From assembly GCA_021818585.1 (NCBI GenBank), contig JAKATU010000023.1, positions 1 through 32,000 on the forward strand: DNA of 32,000 nt. The letters run 5' to 3'. Below are positions 1-8,500 of the stretch, in pieces. The first letter of the stretch is position 1. Each line of letters starts with the position of its first letter. Position numbers and translations under genes: made by a program. The notes below the pieces were generated by a model that saw only the letters and a list, made by a program, of their open reading frames with translations, searched no databases and was not told the origin of the DNA. This DNA comes from Acidobacteriota bacterium. Lineage in GTDB: Bacteria; Acidobacteriota; Terriglobia; Terriglobales; Acidobacteriaceae.

Positions 1-127
1 CCGATACCTTCCACGCCCAGCCCACACTCACGCCGAAACGCTCGGCCAACTCCGACAGGCTCCCCTTGCCTGCGTCATAGGCCTCAAGCAGCTTGCGCCG
101 CAAATCATCCGAATATGGTCGCGCCAT
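1..127 (-). CDS. IS630-type transposase, N-terminal fragment cut by the window edge
   Basis: Reading leftward from the ATG at 127 the frame is open to the window edge and gives 42 residues beginning MARPYSDDLRRKLLEAYDAG, followed by SELAERFGVSVGWAWKV. This is the N-terminal helix-turn-helix typical of IS630-family transposases, which bind the terminal inverted repeats; the DDE catalytic domain would lie beyond the left edge. An upstream in-frame ATG at 151 would add eight residues (MAILRAHA), but the MARPYS start matches how such proteins usually begin. Whether the element is intact cannot be judged here. The AT-rich sequence at about 150-200 is where the element's right end would be expected; I could not identify a terminal inverted repeat without the other end. 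Confidence 0.8.
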   Translation of the reverse strand, partial: MARPYSDDLRRKLLEAYDAGKGSLSELAERFGVSVGWAWKVS

Positions 128-203
128 AGCATGTGCGCGGAGAATCGCCATCCATACTATATATCATCAGGAGAGATGCTCTAAAAAAAGAGCGTTCAAG
201 GTA

Positions 204-300
204 CCCCACTTTTTTGTGGGTAAGTTGTTGATTTGATGGGATAGGTTAACCCTCTAACGATGAGGCCGTTCCCCCTGTTTTTGTGGGGATGTTGCTGATT
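204..300. repeat. Imperfect direct repeat, two 30-base copies 67 bases apart
   Basis: Copies at 204-233 and 271-300 match at 24 of 30 positions. Each begins with a run of C, has a T-run in the middle followed by GTGGG, and ends GTTGNTGATT. Within each copy CCCC and GGGG (or CCCAC and GTGGG) can pair across the T-run, so each unit is also a small hairpin. The function is unknown; decayed copies of a dispersed element or IS-adjacent sequence are both possible. Confidence 0.5.
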
Positions 301-542
301 CTAAAGATCAGGTTATGGCTCTAGCGGAGCCGTACCCTACGATTTTTTGATTTTCAGTTAACGTCCGGTAAGTCTTTTCAGATGTTCACTTTCCGAGACA
401 TTAGGCTTGTAATCCTTTTGGATCGTGTACCTTGGCGGTGGGGTTAATACTGTGATTTTATGCGGTGTATATGGTTTTATTCGTATTGATATACGACTTT
501 CTCGTAGGGCTGAGCGCTGCTTGTGAGGCACAACAATACGTT

Positions 543-567
543 GGGGCAGGCTGTGGTGGCCTGCCCC
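543..567. repeat. Hairpin with perfect 9-bp GC-rich stem
   Basis: GGGGCAGGC (543-551) and GCCTGCCCC (559-567) are perfect inverted repeats around a 7-base loop. No T-run follows directly on either strand and no gene ends next to it. It is more likely a REP-like or decayed element than a standard terminator. Confidence 0.45.
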
Positions 568-682
568 TGGCAATCTGTGCTCTGTTTTTATTTTATCGAA
601 TTTAGGGTTAATTTCCGGCACATCGTTGGCTTGCCGGTTCGACGTCGGGATGGACAAACGGGTCGGACTTTGGCCGATACGT

Positions 683-723
683 CCCATACTTTCTTTCCTA
701 AGAATCCGGGAAGAAAGTATGGG
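683..723. repeat. 13-bp inverted repeat downstream of the FecR-domain gene
   Basis: CCCATACTTTCTT (683-695) and AAGAAAGTATGGG (711-723) are perfect inverted repeats with a 15-base loop. The element lies 47 bases beyond the stop codon of the leftward FecR-domain gene and could fold at the 3' end of its transcript. It lacks the terminal U-run of an intrinsic terminator. Its shape suggests a dispersed intergenic palindrome; this needs a genome-wide count. Confidence 0.5.
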
Positions 724-770
724 GCACCCGCAGTCTTCCGATGGAGGCTACTTCCGAGTTCCTGCAGGGG

Positions 771-2450
771 TTAGTGCGGGCGGCCAGCTGGGTGGAAGGC
801 TGGTGCGTGGAAGGCTGGTGCGTGGAAGGTGGGATGCGGCATCGGGGCCGGCCTTGGCATGGGTTGTGGCCTAGGCATCGGAGCCGGGCGAAAAACAGGA
901 CCGGGGTTTGGTCCTGGAGCTGGCCTGAAGAATGGAGCGTGGCGCGGAGGTGGATTGGAGTTGTTGTTTTCTCCGCCATTGTTGCCAGGATGGAAGAACG
1001 GGGCGCGGCGTGGCGATGAGCCAAAGTGCGAGCCGCCGCCGGTATGGTTTCTGCCGGAGTTGTTGCCGTTGGAGGGGTAGCTGCCGTTGAGGATGGGATA
1101 GGGGGCGCGGTTGACAGGCTCAGACCGGCCTGCGCGGTTGGCGGCTCCGCCGGGATGGGCGGCTGCGGCGCGGTTGGTGTTTCCTTCTCCACCGACGGGC
1201 GCGAACTGCAGGCTGGGCAGAGCCGGCCGGACGGGCTGGAGATTTTTCCCGTTGAAGCGGAACGGGCGCGGAGATGGCCTGGAGCCGTTAAAGGGCTGGA
1301 AGCCGCCACTGAACTGGTTGCCGCGGCGGACGGGGTAGATGCGCGGAACGCGATGCCGGGGCGCGTGCGCCGGGCGAACCGGACGAATGAGCCGGTCGTA
1401 GTGCGGCGGTGCTGCCTGAATGTAGGAGACCGGATACCAGCCGCCGCCGTAGCCGCCCCATCCGCAGTCGCCGGGGAACCAGACCCAGCCATAGCCTCCG
1501 AACCAGTTCCAATAGCCGCAGTGATAGGGCCACCAGCCCCACGGGTAACCTGAGATCCAGGTGTATCCCCAGGAGGGGTAATAGCCCCACCAGCCATCGC
1601 CGTAGGGATCCCAATTTATGCCGACACCGGAGGGAGCCCATCCTTCGCCGTAGCCGGGAACGTCGTACCAGTCACCGTAGGAGTCGAGCTCGTTCCATGC
1701 AGCGTTGTCGGTGGAGTTGTAGCCGCCGCTGGATGCCAGATCGGCGAGGGCGGCGTCACGATTGGAGTTCCACTGGTCCCAGGAGTTGGGCGGGATAGAG
1801 TCGCTGACCTGATAGGAATAGGCGTCGTAGGGATCGAGGCTGACGCTTTGGCCGGACTGGAGGCTGGTGAGGAAGCTGGTGCCGTCGAGAATCTGGAGAT
1901 CGCCCTGCATGGCGGCGACCTGGTAAGGGGTGTTGTCCATGTCGACGCGGATGACGGCGTTGCTCTGGGGCACGACGTTTTCGGGCCCGACGGCGAGGGT
2001 GTACTGATTGCCCTGGGTATTCAATTCGTAATAAGTGAGGCCGGAGAGCGCCCGAAGGCGGCCATTGAAGATGCCGTCACTGCCGCTCTCGAGATGTTCA
2101 ACGACAAGCGAGCTGTTGGGGGCGAGGCGTGCGACGCTGCCGTCCTCAAACTGAATCTCTGCGCGACCAGTTTCGCCTGTGACGATGCGCATGCCTTCGT
2201 CAATGGGCATGTTGAGGAAGGCCTTGGGGAATGCGAGAAGGTCGCCGCGGTAGACGCGGACGTCGCCGTGGACGTCGCTCATGCGCAGGACGGGCTGGTG
2301 GACGGCGTCGGCGGGCGGCGCGGGGGGATTCTGGTTGCTTTGCGCACGCAGGACGAGCGGGGCGGCCAGCAGAAATGCAAGAGTGGCAGCGACGGTGATG
2401 ATTCGGCGGAGATGAATGCAAAACGAGCGGTGATGGAATGTCTGCTGCAT
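771..2450 (-). CDS. Secreted FecR-domain protein with Trp/Tyr/Gly-rich (DUF6600-type) centre
   Basis: 559 residues. A signal peptide or signal anchor (about 15-36, ending VLRAQ) is followed by a FecR-like beta domain (about 55-210: VHGDVRVYRGD, IQFEDGSVARLAPNSSL). FecR-type folds are often found in periplasmic sensor or surface proteins. Residues 256-340 are extraordinarily aromatic, with 16 Trp in 85 residues among Gly, Tyr and Pro, as in DUF6600. The tail (about 345-559) is low-complexity, rich in Pro, Arg, Asn and His, and ends in MPRP and HAPAF repeats encoded by a 15-base tandem repeat. A very strong ribosome-binding site (AAGGAGGTG, 2458-2466) sits 7 bases before the ATG and fixes the start. 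No sigma or anti-sigma gene is nearby, so a FecIR-type signalling role is not supported; an envelope or extracellular structural role is only inferred. Confidence 0.8.
   Translation of the reverse strand: MQQTFHHRSFCIHLRRIITVAATLAFLLAAPLVLRAQSNQNPPAPPADAVHQPVLRMSDVHGDVRVYRGDLLAFPKAFLNMPIDEGMRIVTGETGRAEIQFEDGSVARLAPNSSLVVEHLESGSDGIFNGRLRALSGLTYYELNTQGNQYTLAVGPENVVPQSNAVIRVDMDNTPYQVAAMQGDLQILDGTSFLTSLQSGQSVSLDPYDAYSYQVSDSIPPNSWDQWNSNRDAALADLASSGGYNSTDNAAWNELDSYGDWYDVPGYGEGWAPSGVGINWDPYGDGWWGYYPSWGYTWISGYPWGWWPYHCGYWNWFGGYGWVWFPGDCGWGGYGGGWYPVSYIQAAPPHYDRLIRPVRPAHAPRHRVPRIYPVRRGNQFSGGFQPFNGSRPSPRPFRFNGKNLQPVRPALPSLQFAPVGGEGNTNRAAAAHPGGAANRAGRSEPVNRAPYPILNGSYPSNGNNSGRNHTGGGSHFGSSPRRAPFFHPGNNGGENNNSNPPPRHAPFFRPAPGPNPGPVFRPAPMPRPQPMPRPAPMPHPTFHAPAFHAPAFHPAGRPH
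792..830. repeat. 15-base tandem repeat inside the FecR-domain gene
   Basis: GTGGAAGGCTGGTGC occurs at 792-806 and 807-821, with a partial third copy at 822-830. On the coding (minus) strand it encodes repeated HAPAF-type units near the C-terminus. The period is a multiple of three, so copy-number change would leave the frame intact. Confidence 0.75.
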
Positions 2451-2457
2451 GGCTTGC

Positions 2458-2466
2458 CACCTCCTT
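2458..2466 (-). promoter_or_regulatory. Near-perfect Shine-Dalgarno for the FecR-domain gene
   Basis: The minus strand reads AAGGAGGTG, a 9-base match to the anti-Shine-Dalgarno end of 16S rRNA, 7 bases before the ATG at 2450. Most other genes in this window have far weaker sites, which suggests high translation of this secreted protein. Confidence 0.75.
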
Positions 2467-2540
2467 GCAGGTGCGCACTATTAGTAGAAACGCGCAAACG
2501 GGCCTAATGGTTGCGTGATTTTATTGTCATGAAACGAAGT

Positions 2541-3074
2541 TTAAGACTTTCGCCGGGCTGGGGGCTGTTGTGCGGCGAGGGTTTGCGCGTGATGGATGTG
2601 GCAGATGGCGATGGCGAGCGCGTCGGCGGCGTCGGCGGGCTGGGGCTGTTTGGGCAGATTAAGCAGACGGGCGACCATGAACTGTACCTGCTCCTTTTGG
2701 GCGAGGCCGTAGCCGGTGACGGTGGATTTGATGGTCAGCGGGGCGTATTCGGCGAGGGGCAGGCCGGCATTGGCGATGGCCAGCAGGGCGATGCCGCGGA
2801 CGTGACCGAGCTTGAGCGCGGACTTGGCGTTGACGGAGTAGAAGACCTCTTCGACGGCTACGATGTCGGGCTGGTACTCGGCGAGGAGCGCGGCGAGATG
2901 CTTGTGGACGAAGGCAAGGCGCTCGGGGAGGGTTTGCTTTTTAGGCGGGGAGATGCCGCCGAAGGCGATGGGGGTGAGGTCGGGCGAGCGGCTGGCGTGG
3001 CTGGAGACCGGGCTGGTCTCGACCACGCCGTAGCCGGTGGTTTCAGAGCCGCAATCGATGCCGAAGACGCGCAT
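2541..3074 (-). CDS. ruvC: Crossover junction endodeoxyribonuclease RuvC
   Basis: 177 residues, the usual RuvC length. RuvC is the dimeric nuclease that cuts Holliday junctions at the end of recombinational repair, working with the RuvAB branch-migration motor. The RNase-H-like fold is evident from MRVFGIDCGSETTGYG at the N-terminus (catalytic Asp7), VAVEEVF (Glu75 or Glu76) and PADAADALAIAICH (Asp148, Asp151), which supply the acidic metal-binding residues. A Ser/Pro-rich stretch at about 21-45 looks like a lineage-specific insertion. It starts 22 bases after the thiG stop codon, so the two are probably co-transcribed. ruvA and ruvB are not in the window. Confidence 0.95.
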   Translation of the reverse strand: MRVFGIDCGSETTGYGVVETSPVSSHASRSPDLTPIAFGGISPPKKQTLPERLAFVHKHLAALLAEYQPDIVAVEEVFYSVNAKSALKLGHVRGIALLAIANAGLPLAEYAPLTIKSTVTGYGLAQKEQVQFMVARLLNLPKQPQPADAADALAIAICHIHHAQTLAAQQPPARRKS

Positions 3075-3096
3075 GGTTCACCGGGGCAGCGCGCCG

Positions 3097-3867
3097 CTAG
3101 CGGGAGATACCTTCCAGCGGCGAGCTGGCGGTGGCGTAGAGTTTTCGCGGCATGCGGCCCGCGATGTAGGCCTCGCGACCGGCGAGGACGGCGTGCTGCA
3201 TGGCCTCGGCCATCAGGACGGGGTTGGCTGCGGCGGCGATGGCGGTGTTCATGAGGACGCCGTCTGCGCCCATTTCCATGGCGAGCGCGGCATCAGAGGC
3301 GGTGCCTACGCCGGCGTCGACGATGAGCGGGACTTCGGTGATGACTTCGCGGAGGATGGCAAGGGTGGCGCGGTTCTGGATGCCGAGGCCGGAGCCGATG
3401 GGGGCTGCCAGAGGCATGACGGCGGAGGCTCCGGCATCGATGAGGCGTTTGGCAAATACAACGTCATCAGAGGTATACGGGAGAACCTTAAAGCCTTCTT
3501 TCACCAAGGTGCGGGTAGCTTCCAGGGTAGCCTGCACATCGGGGTAGAGGGTGGCCTGATCGCCGATGACCTCGATTTTGACCCAGTCGGAGAGACCGAC
3601 TTCGCGGCCGAGACGGGCGGCGCGGATGGCTTCTTCGGCGGTGTAGCAGCCTGCGGTGTTGGGCAGCAGGAAGTAGCGCTGAGAGTCGATGAAGTCGAGG
3701 AGGGACTCTTTGGAGCGGTCGAGATTGACGCGGCGGACGGCGACGGTGACCATTTCCGCGCCGGAGGCTTCGATGGCGCGCTGGGTTTCGGGGCCGTCCT
3801 TGTACTTGCCGGTGCCGACGATGAGGCGGGACTGGAATGCCCGCCCGGCGATAACCATGGGTTCCAT
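3097..3867 (-). CDS. thiG: Thiazole synthase ThiG
   Basis: 256 residues. ThiG builds the thiazole phosphate of thiamine from 1-deoxy-D-xylulose 5-phosphate, dehydroglycine and the ThiS thiocarboxylate. The TIM-barrel family is clear: GTGKYKD at 18-24, VKIEVIGD containing the Schiff-base Lys97, [12 protein letters not shown] at 152-163, [12 protein letters not shown] at 183-194, and a typical MNTAIAAA. The open frame runs further upstream to 4158, but that extension has a low-complexity Arg/Ser/Pro composition and overlaps the next gene. The start is therefore taken as MEPMVIAG at 3867, with the second Met at 3858 equally possible; neither has a good ribosome-binding site. No other thi gene (thiS, thiC, thiE, thiO) and no TPP riboswitch is visible beside it. 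It is followed closely by ruvC. Confidence 0.93.
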   Translation of the reverse strand: MEPMVIAGRAFQSRLIVGTGKYKDGPETQRAIEASGAEMVTVAVRRVNLDRSKESLLDFIDSQRYFLLPNTAGCYTAEEAIRAARLGREVGLSDWVKIEVIGDQATLYPDVQATLEATRTLVKEGFKVLPYTSDDVVFAKRLIDAGASAVMPLAAPIGSGLGIQNRATLAILREVITEVPLIVDAGVGTASDAALAMEMGADGVLMNTAIAAAANPVLMAEAMQHAVLAGREAYIAGRMPRKLYATASSPLEGISR

Positions 3868-3918
3868 GAGATTGATTGTAAGCCGGGGTTTGGATTTGCG
3901 AATTTGATTGGAAAAAGG

Positions 3919-3946
3919 AAAAGCCTCCGGATGGCCAGAGGCTTTT
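3919..3946 (-). terminator. Intrinsic terminator after the small secreted-protein gene
   Basis: AAAAGCCTC (3919-3927) and GAGGCTTTT (3938-3946) form a perfect 9-bp stem. On the minus strand the stem is followed by TTTTCCTTTTTCC. It lies 19 bases after the stop of the leftward gene at 3965-4480 and separates it from thiG. Confidence 0.8.
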
Positions 3947-3964
3947 CTGAAACAGCGGGAGAAG

Positions 3965-4480
3965 CTAGTGCTTCTGGCTGGAGGTGTCCTGCTTCGCCTC
4001 CTGCTGCGGGGTGGTGGTTCCCTTTCCACCATCGCCGACCTGGCCGGTGGGTTCGCTGCGGTAGGCGGAGAACTGGCCTTGCGGGGGAAGCAGCATGACC
4101 GTGATGTGCTTGTCCTTGGCGTCAACTTTGTAGACCTGGCCGAAGGTCTGGTAGTCATTGCCGATGACCTGGAGGACGAGCGTGTCGCCTATCGGAATGA
4201 CGGTGATGACGGCTTTGCCCTGGCGGTTGGTGACCATTTCCATGTAGCCGTCGGGGCGGTTGTCGCGGGTGCTGTGGAAGATGACGTGCGCGTCGTTAAT
4301 CGGCTTGTGGAACTGCTCGCTCTCAACGGTGACGGTAATTTTGGCGAGTGGCGGTGGCGGCTTGTACTTGCGGCCGCGGAAATGGCTGTCGCCGTGCCAC
4401 CAGTTCGCCATCAACGCGGTCGGCAGGGCGAGCATGACGACGAGCGGAACGATGCGTCGAAAACGAAGGGTTTTTGCCAT
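3965..4480 (-). CDS. Small secreted protein with a carboxypeptidase-regulatory-like beta domain
   Basis: 171 residues, not assigned to a named family. It begins [20 protein letters not shown], a signal peptide probably cleaved near ALMA/NWW, so the product is exported. The mature part (about 40-145) has alternating beta-strand character ([21 protein letters not shown], with [20 protein letters not shown]), resembling the Ig-like carboxypeptidase-regulatory/PEGA sandwich. The last 30 residues are polar and Gln/Thr/Lys-rich. The open frame extends upstream to 5212, but that part overlaps the DUF2076 gene in low-complexity sequence. The ATG at 4480, which opens the signal peptide, is the real start. 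A clear terminator follows. The role is unknown, possibly envelope binding. Confidence 0.7.
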   Translation of the reverse strand: MAKTLRFRRIVPLVVMLALPTALMANWWHGDSHFRGRKYKPPPPLAKITVTVESEQFHKPINDAHVIFHSTRDNRPDGYMEMVTNRQGKAVITVIPIGDTLVLQVIGNDYQTFGQVYKVDAKDKHITVMLLPPQGQFSAYRSEPTGQVGDGGKGTTTPQQEAKQDTSSQKH

Positions 4481-4552
4481 AATTGAAATTGTAAAACCCC
4501 CAGGGTTGGGATGGAAAGTGTTAATGAAGTTTTGCGGTTCCGGGTGGGTGGC

Positions 4553-4569
4553 GCCGGAGTGACTCCGGC
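4553..4569. repeat. 8-bp perfect palindrome at the end of the DUF2076 gene
   Basis: GCCGGAGT and ACTCCGGC flank a single G and abut the TAG stop of the DUF2076 gene (4569-4571). There is no T-run on the minus strand. It could be a transcript-stabilising hairpin or a weak pause site between this gene and the small secreted-protein gene. Confidence 0.35.
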
Positions 4570-5363
4570 TAAATGAGATCGTTGCCGGAATCGAAACCGC
4601 CGTCGTCAAAGGAACTGGTATCGTCGAAGCTATTGTCGAAACCCTGCCCCGCGTCGAAGCCCTGATTGTTGTCAAAGCCGGCGTTGTCAAAGGGGTTCTG
4701 CTGCTGGAAATCCTGGTTGTCGAGGCCTGCGTTCTGGGAGGGATCTTCAATGTAATTGTTGTTGATGACCGTTTCCTCGACGGGCATGCCGCCGAAGCCC
4801 ATCGGAGAGCCGAATCCACCGTAGCCTCCGCCAAAGCCGCCGTGGAAGATGGATTCGATGCCTTCGAAGGCGAGGGCCCCCGCGGCAACTCCGGCGGCGG
4901 TAGTGGCGGCGGAGCGGAGAAAGCTGCTGCCCTGGCTGGGCTGTGCGTACTGGGGCTGGTATTGAGGCTGAGCGTATTGCGGCTGAGCGTATTGCGGCTG
5001 ATTGTATTGGGGCGGCGGAGTGTTTGGAACGGTCTGGTACTGCGGGGTTGCGCCGGAGGGTTGCGATGAGGGCGAGGGTACGTCGTGATGGAATAAGTTG
5101 CCGAGGAAGCTGGTGGCGCGAGCGGGCTGTTGCGGCACGGGCTGCTGCTGGGCTTCGGCGGTGAGCTGCTGGATGCGGGCTTGCGCCTGATGGAGGGAGA
5201 TGTCCTGCACAAGGACGATCTGGGCGAGCTTATAGATGGCGTCGGGGTCGCGGGCGAGTCCGTCCTTTAGGATGGCTTCCGCGTCGGGATCTTTCTCGTT
5301 GAGCGGGGTGCGGGTAACCTGCTGGACGAGTTGTTGGAGCATCTGTGCTTCCTGCGGGGTCAT
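4569..5363 (-). CDS. DUF2076 family protein
   Basis: 264 residues. The N-terminus (1-80) is a helical region starting MTPQEAQMLQQLVQQV and continuing through DPDAIYKLAQIVLVQD, which is the DUF2076 signature; the family has no established function. The middle is Gln/Pro/Tyr-rich with QYAQP repeats encoded by a 15-base tandem repeat. It is followed by a small hydrophobic Ala/Gly segment (about 149-165), a Gly/Phe-rich stretch and an acidic Asn/Asp/Phe-rich tail with repeated FDN/FDD units. An upstream in-frame ATG at 5381 exists. GGAAGGA lies five bases before the ATG at 5363 and overlaps the upstream ATG, so 5363 is preferred. It is the gene just upstream of the small secreted protein. Confidence 0.82.
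   Translation of the reverse strand: MTPQEAQMLQQLVQQVTRTPLNEKDPDAEAILKDGLARDPDAIYKLAQIVLVQDISLHQAQARIQQLTAEAQQQPVPQQPARATSFLGNLFHHDVPSPSSQPSGATPQYQTVPNTPPPQYNQPQYAQPQYAQPQYQPQYAQPSQGSSFLRSAATTAAGVAAGALAFEGIESIFHGGFGGGYGGFGSPMGFGGMPVEETVINNNYIEDPSQNAGLDNQDFQQQNPFDNAGFDNNQGFDAGQGFDNSFDDTSSFDDGGFDSGNDLI
4969..5013. repeat. 15-base tandem repeat inside the DUF2076 gene
   Basis: Two exact copies of CTGAGCGTATTGCGG (4969-4983, 4984-4998) and one diverged copy (4999-5013) encode QYAQP/QYNQP units on the minus strand. As in the FecR-domain gene, the period keeps the frame. Confidence 0.7.
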
Positions 5364-5470
5364 ACGAATCCTTCCTTCCATTGCGACGCGAGGTTATCGT
5401 GGCGTTGCTTCCCCCATTAGACGCCTTTTGAAGTGGAGAGTATGCAGTTTGCGCTGCAGCGGTTGTGGAA

Positions 5471-5500
5471 TAAAAAGCGGGGCCGGATGACCGGCCCCGC
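5471..5500 (-). terminator. Intrinsic terminator of the TonB-dependent receptor gene
   Basis: GCGGGGCCGG (5477-5486) and CCGGCCCCGC (5491-5500) form a perfect 10-bp GC stem with an ATGA/TCAT loop. On the minus strand it is followed by TTTTTATT. It lies 25 bases after the receptor stop codon and insulates the DUF2076 gene. Confidence 0.88.
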
Positions 5501-5525
5501 CAGGGTTTGCGCATCGAGATGGCTG

Positions 5526-8500
5526 CTAGAAGGTAAGGTGAAGGGCCATCTCGACGATGCGGTTGCTGCCGATGGTGCTGGTGACAAATCCCACCGGCGT
5601 ATTGGTGTTGGTGGGCACAGTGTACAGTTCGTAAGCGCAATCCTGACTGGAGCCCTGGCAGGTACCTGTCCCTCCGGCGTTGGTTCCGTTGGGAACCTGG
5701 ACGGAGTTGCTGTAGGACGGTTGAACCTGGGTGCCGTTAGCAAAGGGGTAGCCAGGGTTGGACGGGGCCGAGAGCTCCAGGAAGCTCGAGCTGAGCTGCA
5801 CGTTGTTCTGCGGCACGTCAAAGCTGGGCGTGTTGGTGAGGTTAAAGACTTCGAATTGATAGTTGAGACCGTAGCGCTGACGAATCCTGAAGGTCTTCTG
5901 GATGGTGAGATCCACGCGCTTCTGGAATGCCTGGCGGAAGATGTTGCGCTGACCCGGGACGAAGGTCGTCTCATAGACGTCGCAGAGAGGACCGCCACCA
6001 GGACCGGCGTTGCCACCGTCGGAGGTGGTATCGCAGGGCGGAACGCCATTCTGTCCAGGGTTGAGCAGCGGAATCTGGAAGTCTGTTGCATTGATGGCTG
6101 CCTTGTTGGGGTTCACCTGAGCCTGGGCCCCGGTGTAACCGGTAAGGGCTTCCCGCGGATTGATACCCGGCTTGAGCGGAAGCACCGGATTCATCAGGAA
6201 GATATTTCCACCGAAGTACTCGTTGCCGACCGAACCGGAGAAGTCATACACGCTATAGGGCTGACCGCTCTGAAAGACGGTGATGCCTTCGAGCGCCCAT
6301 CCGTTGGTTAGAAAATGCAGCATATTGCGATCGCTATGAATCAGGCTGGGAATGTCATAGGTGAAATTGGCTGTGGTGACATTCGTGCGGTCGAAGTCCG
6401 CATCCGCGTAGGAGCTGCGGAGGTCTTTCGGGTTGTCACCGGTGAAGAACAGACCGATGTCGCTCTGCTCGTCGAGCGTGTGTGACCATGTATAAGAGAG
6501 CCCGAACTGCAGCCCGTGCGACATGCGGTGCTGCACGCGAGCCTGTAAAGCGTCGTAGGACGAGATGGCCGCCGAAGTGAACGAAGTGGAGTTGGGGTCG
6601 TAACCCACATACGGCACGCGCAGATCGACGTTGCCGCCGCTGTAGGTGTCGTATGGCTCGTACTTGTCAATATAAGGGTTGCCGCTGTCATCGAGATTCG
6701 GGCTGATGGTCTCCACCCCGTAGGAGTACGTCTGACCGTTGATAGGGTTGTTGGGAGTGGCGATACCCGGCTCGTTGAAAGGCAGAGGAACGATCTCATG
6801 CTTGCCGCGGTTGCCCACGTAAGCGATGTCGATCATGGTGTTGTTCCTCGGCTGCCACTGGAAATCGAGGGTCCAGTTCTCAGAGTAAGGCAACACGTTG
6901 TTAATGTTGTAGTTGCCGATGATCTGCGGAATAGCTTCGCAGGAGAAGCCCGAGAGCGTGTTGCCTTGGTAGATGTCCAGACCGTCGCACTCGGACTCCT
7001 GCTGATCGAGCGTAGGCAACTGTGAGGCGAGGTTGGCCGGAGTGGTAGGCGGAGTGATTGTGGTAAAGGGCTGGCTCAGGTTGCCGTTCTCATTGGTAAA
7101 GGCGGCAAAGGGGGCTTCCTGAGTGACGCCGAAAGGACCGCTGATGCCGTTCCCGGCAGGTGGCGAGAGGTACTGGAAGTACTCCCCACGGTTGTAGTAA
7201 ATACCGGCACCAGCGCGCCAGACAACTTTGTTGTGGAAGCGCTCCGGGGACCATGCGATGCCGATGCGGGGAGCGATGCCCCACTGGCGGCCCTTGAGAG
7301 TGGAGTCACTGACGCCAGGCGTGCCGTATTGCTTGTTGTTTCCGGCCACAATGAAACCGGTGTTAGTGACCGCAGCCGGGCTGGACTGATAGAGTTTGGG
7401 GTCAAAGTTGAACATGAGGCCATTGGCTTCGCGGAAGGGTCCGTTGAAGTCGTAGCGGACGCCCGCGGTGACAGCGATGTTCGGCTTGACCTGCCACTTG
7501 TCCTGCAAGAAGGCGCCTGCGTCATTATTTCGATAATGACGGTTTGCGTTGCCTTCCAAAACCGTTCCGTTCCGGAGACCACCCTCCAAGAAGCCGGCAA
7601 AGTTGGAAGTGGATAACTGTGCATGGCCGATGCGGTTGTTGCGAATGTTCAGCTGGGTGTAGTTGTAATCAAAGCCCACGCTGATGTTGTGCTTGCCCAG
7701 CGAAAAGATCACATTGGACGAAGCGGAGTAACGATTCTGGAAGTAGCCGTCGTTCACGAAGTCCGAGGAGGGACCGATGCTGACGCTCGAAGCGTTGGAG
7801 TCTCTCTGAGCAAAGTCGTTCATGCTCAGGCCGGGGAAGTAGTTGCCGCCCGGCACCGAGATGCCGACGCTGGAAGCGCTGAGAGGGGCGGTATAACTGC
7901 TGTAGACCTTTTGACGTGAGAAGCCGATGCGCTGCTCCCAGTTGATGTTGGATCCAATGCTGATGGAGTTGTTCAGCGAGGCGACCTGCGAGCCGCTGTC
8001 TTCGTGTCCGGGGAACCCGAGGACGTTGCTCAACGAGAATGGGCTGACCGCCGGTGTGTGCTGATAGTAGTACTTAGCCGTGAGGTGGTCGTTGTCCGTT
8101 GCGTTGTAATCGAGCGAAGCAGTGGCCTGATCGCCCCGGAAGAGCGAGGTGCCGACCTGCGAAACGTCCGGAAGGCCCTTGGACAAATTGGTCTGCGCCG
8201 TACCGCCGAAGCCCGCGCCCTGCGCCGAGGGAATCAGGTAAGAACCGTCAGGGAGCTTGGCCTGAAGGATCTGGATGGCGCTGGAGTTCCATGCGCTTTG
8301 CGGCACATTCTGCGCGCCGTTGGTGTTGCAGTCCGAATTTCCGTTGGAGGCAGCGAAGTAGCTGCAGAGCGCGGCCTGAATGCCTGCAAGGCTGCGGTCG
8401 TTCGTCAGGCCGAAAGGTACCTGTATCCGGGAAAGAGCACCGAACTGATCAGAGGTGTACAAGTGCTGGTAGCCCAGGAAGAAGAAGAGCTTGTTCTTGA

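Larger units (their letters stand above)
128..770. other. Gene-poor, AT-richer spacer next to the IS fragment
   Basis: About 640 bp with no convincing gene. The base composition is visibly lower in G+C than the flanking genes, with many T-runs. It holds an imperfect 30-base direct repeat (204-233 and 271-300), a small GGCTC/GAGCC hairpin near 316-330, a 9-bp stem hairpin at 543-567 and a 13-bp inverted repeat at 683-723. Open frames such as 358-687 (leftward, 109 codons) have no recognisable domain, no ribosome-binding site and unusual composition. They are treated as chance. The composition and the adjacent transposase suggest acquired or decayed DNA. Confidence 0.55.

Noticed and set aside
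358..687. Leftward 109-codon frame in the left spacer
   Set aside because: No ribosome-binding site, no domain, and it overlaps two hairpins; composition is unlike the neighbouring genes.
3868..3964. TPP riboswitch before thiG
   Set aside because: The gap is short, is largely occupied by a terminator and does not show the conserved THI-box core.
3868..4158. Upstream extension of the thiG frame
   Set aside because: Low-complexity Arg/Ser/Pro translation that overlaps the terminator and the next gene; ThiG proteins start near MEPMVIAG.
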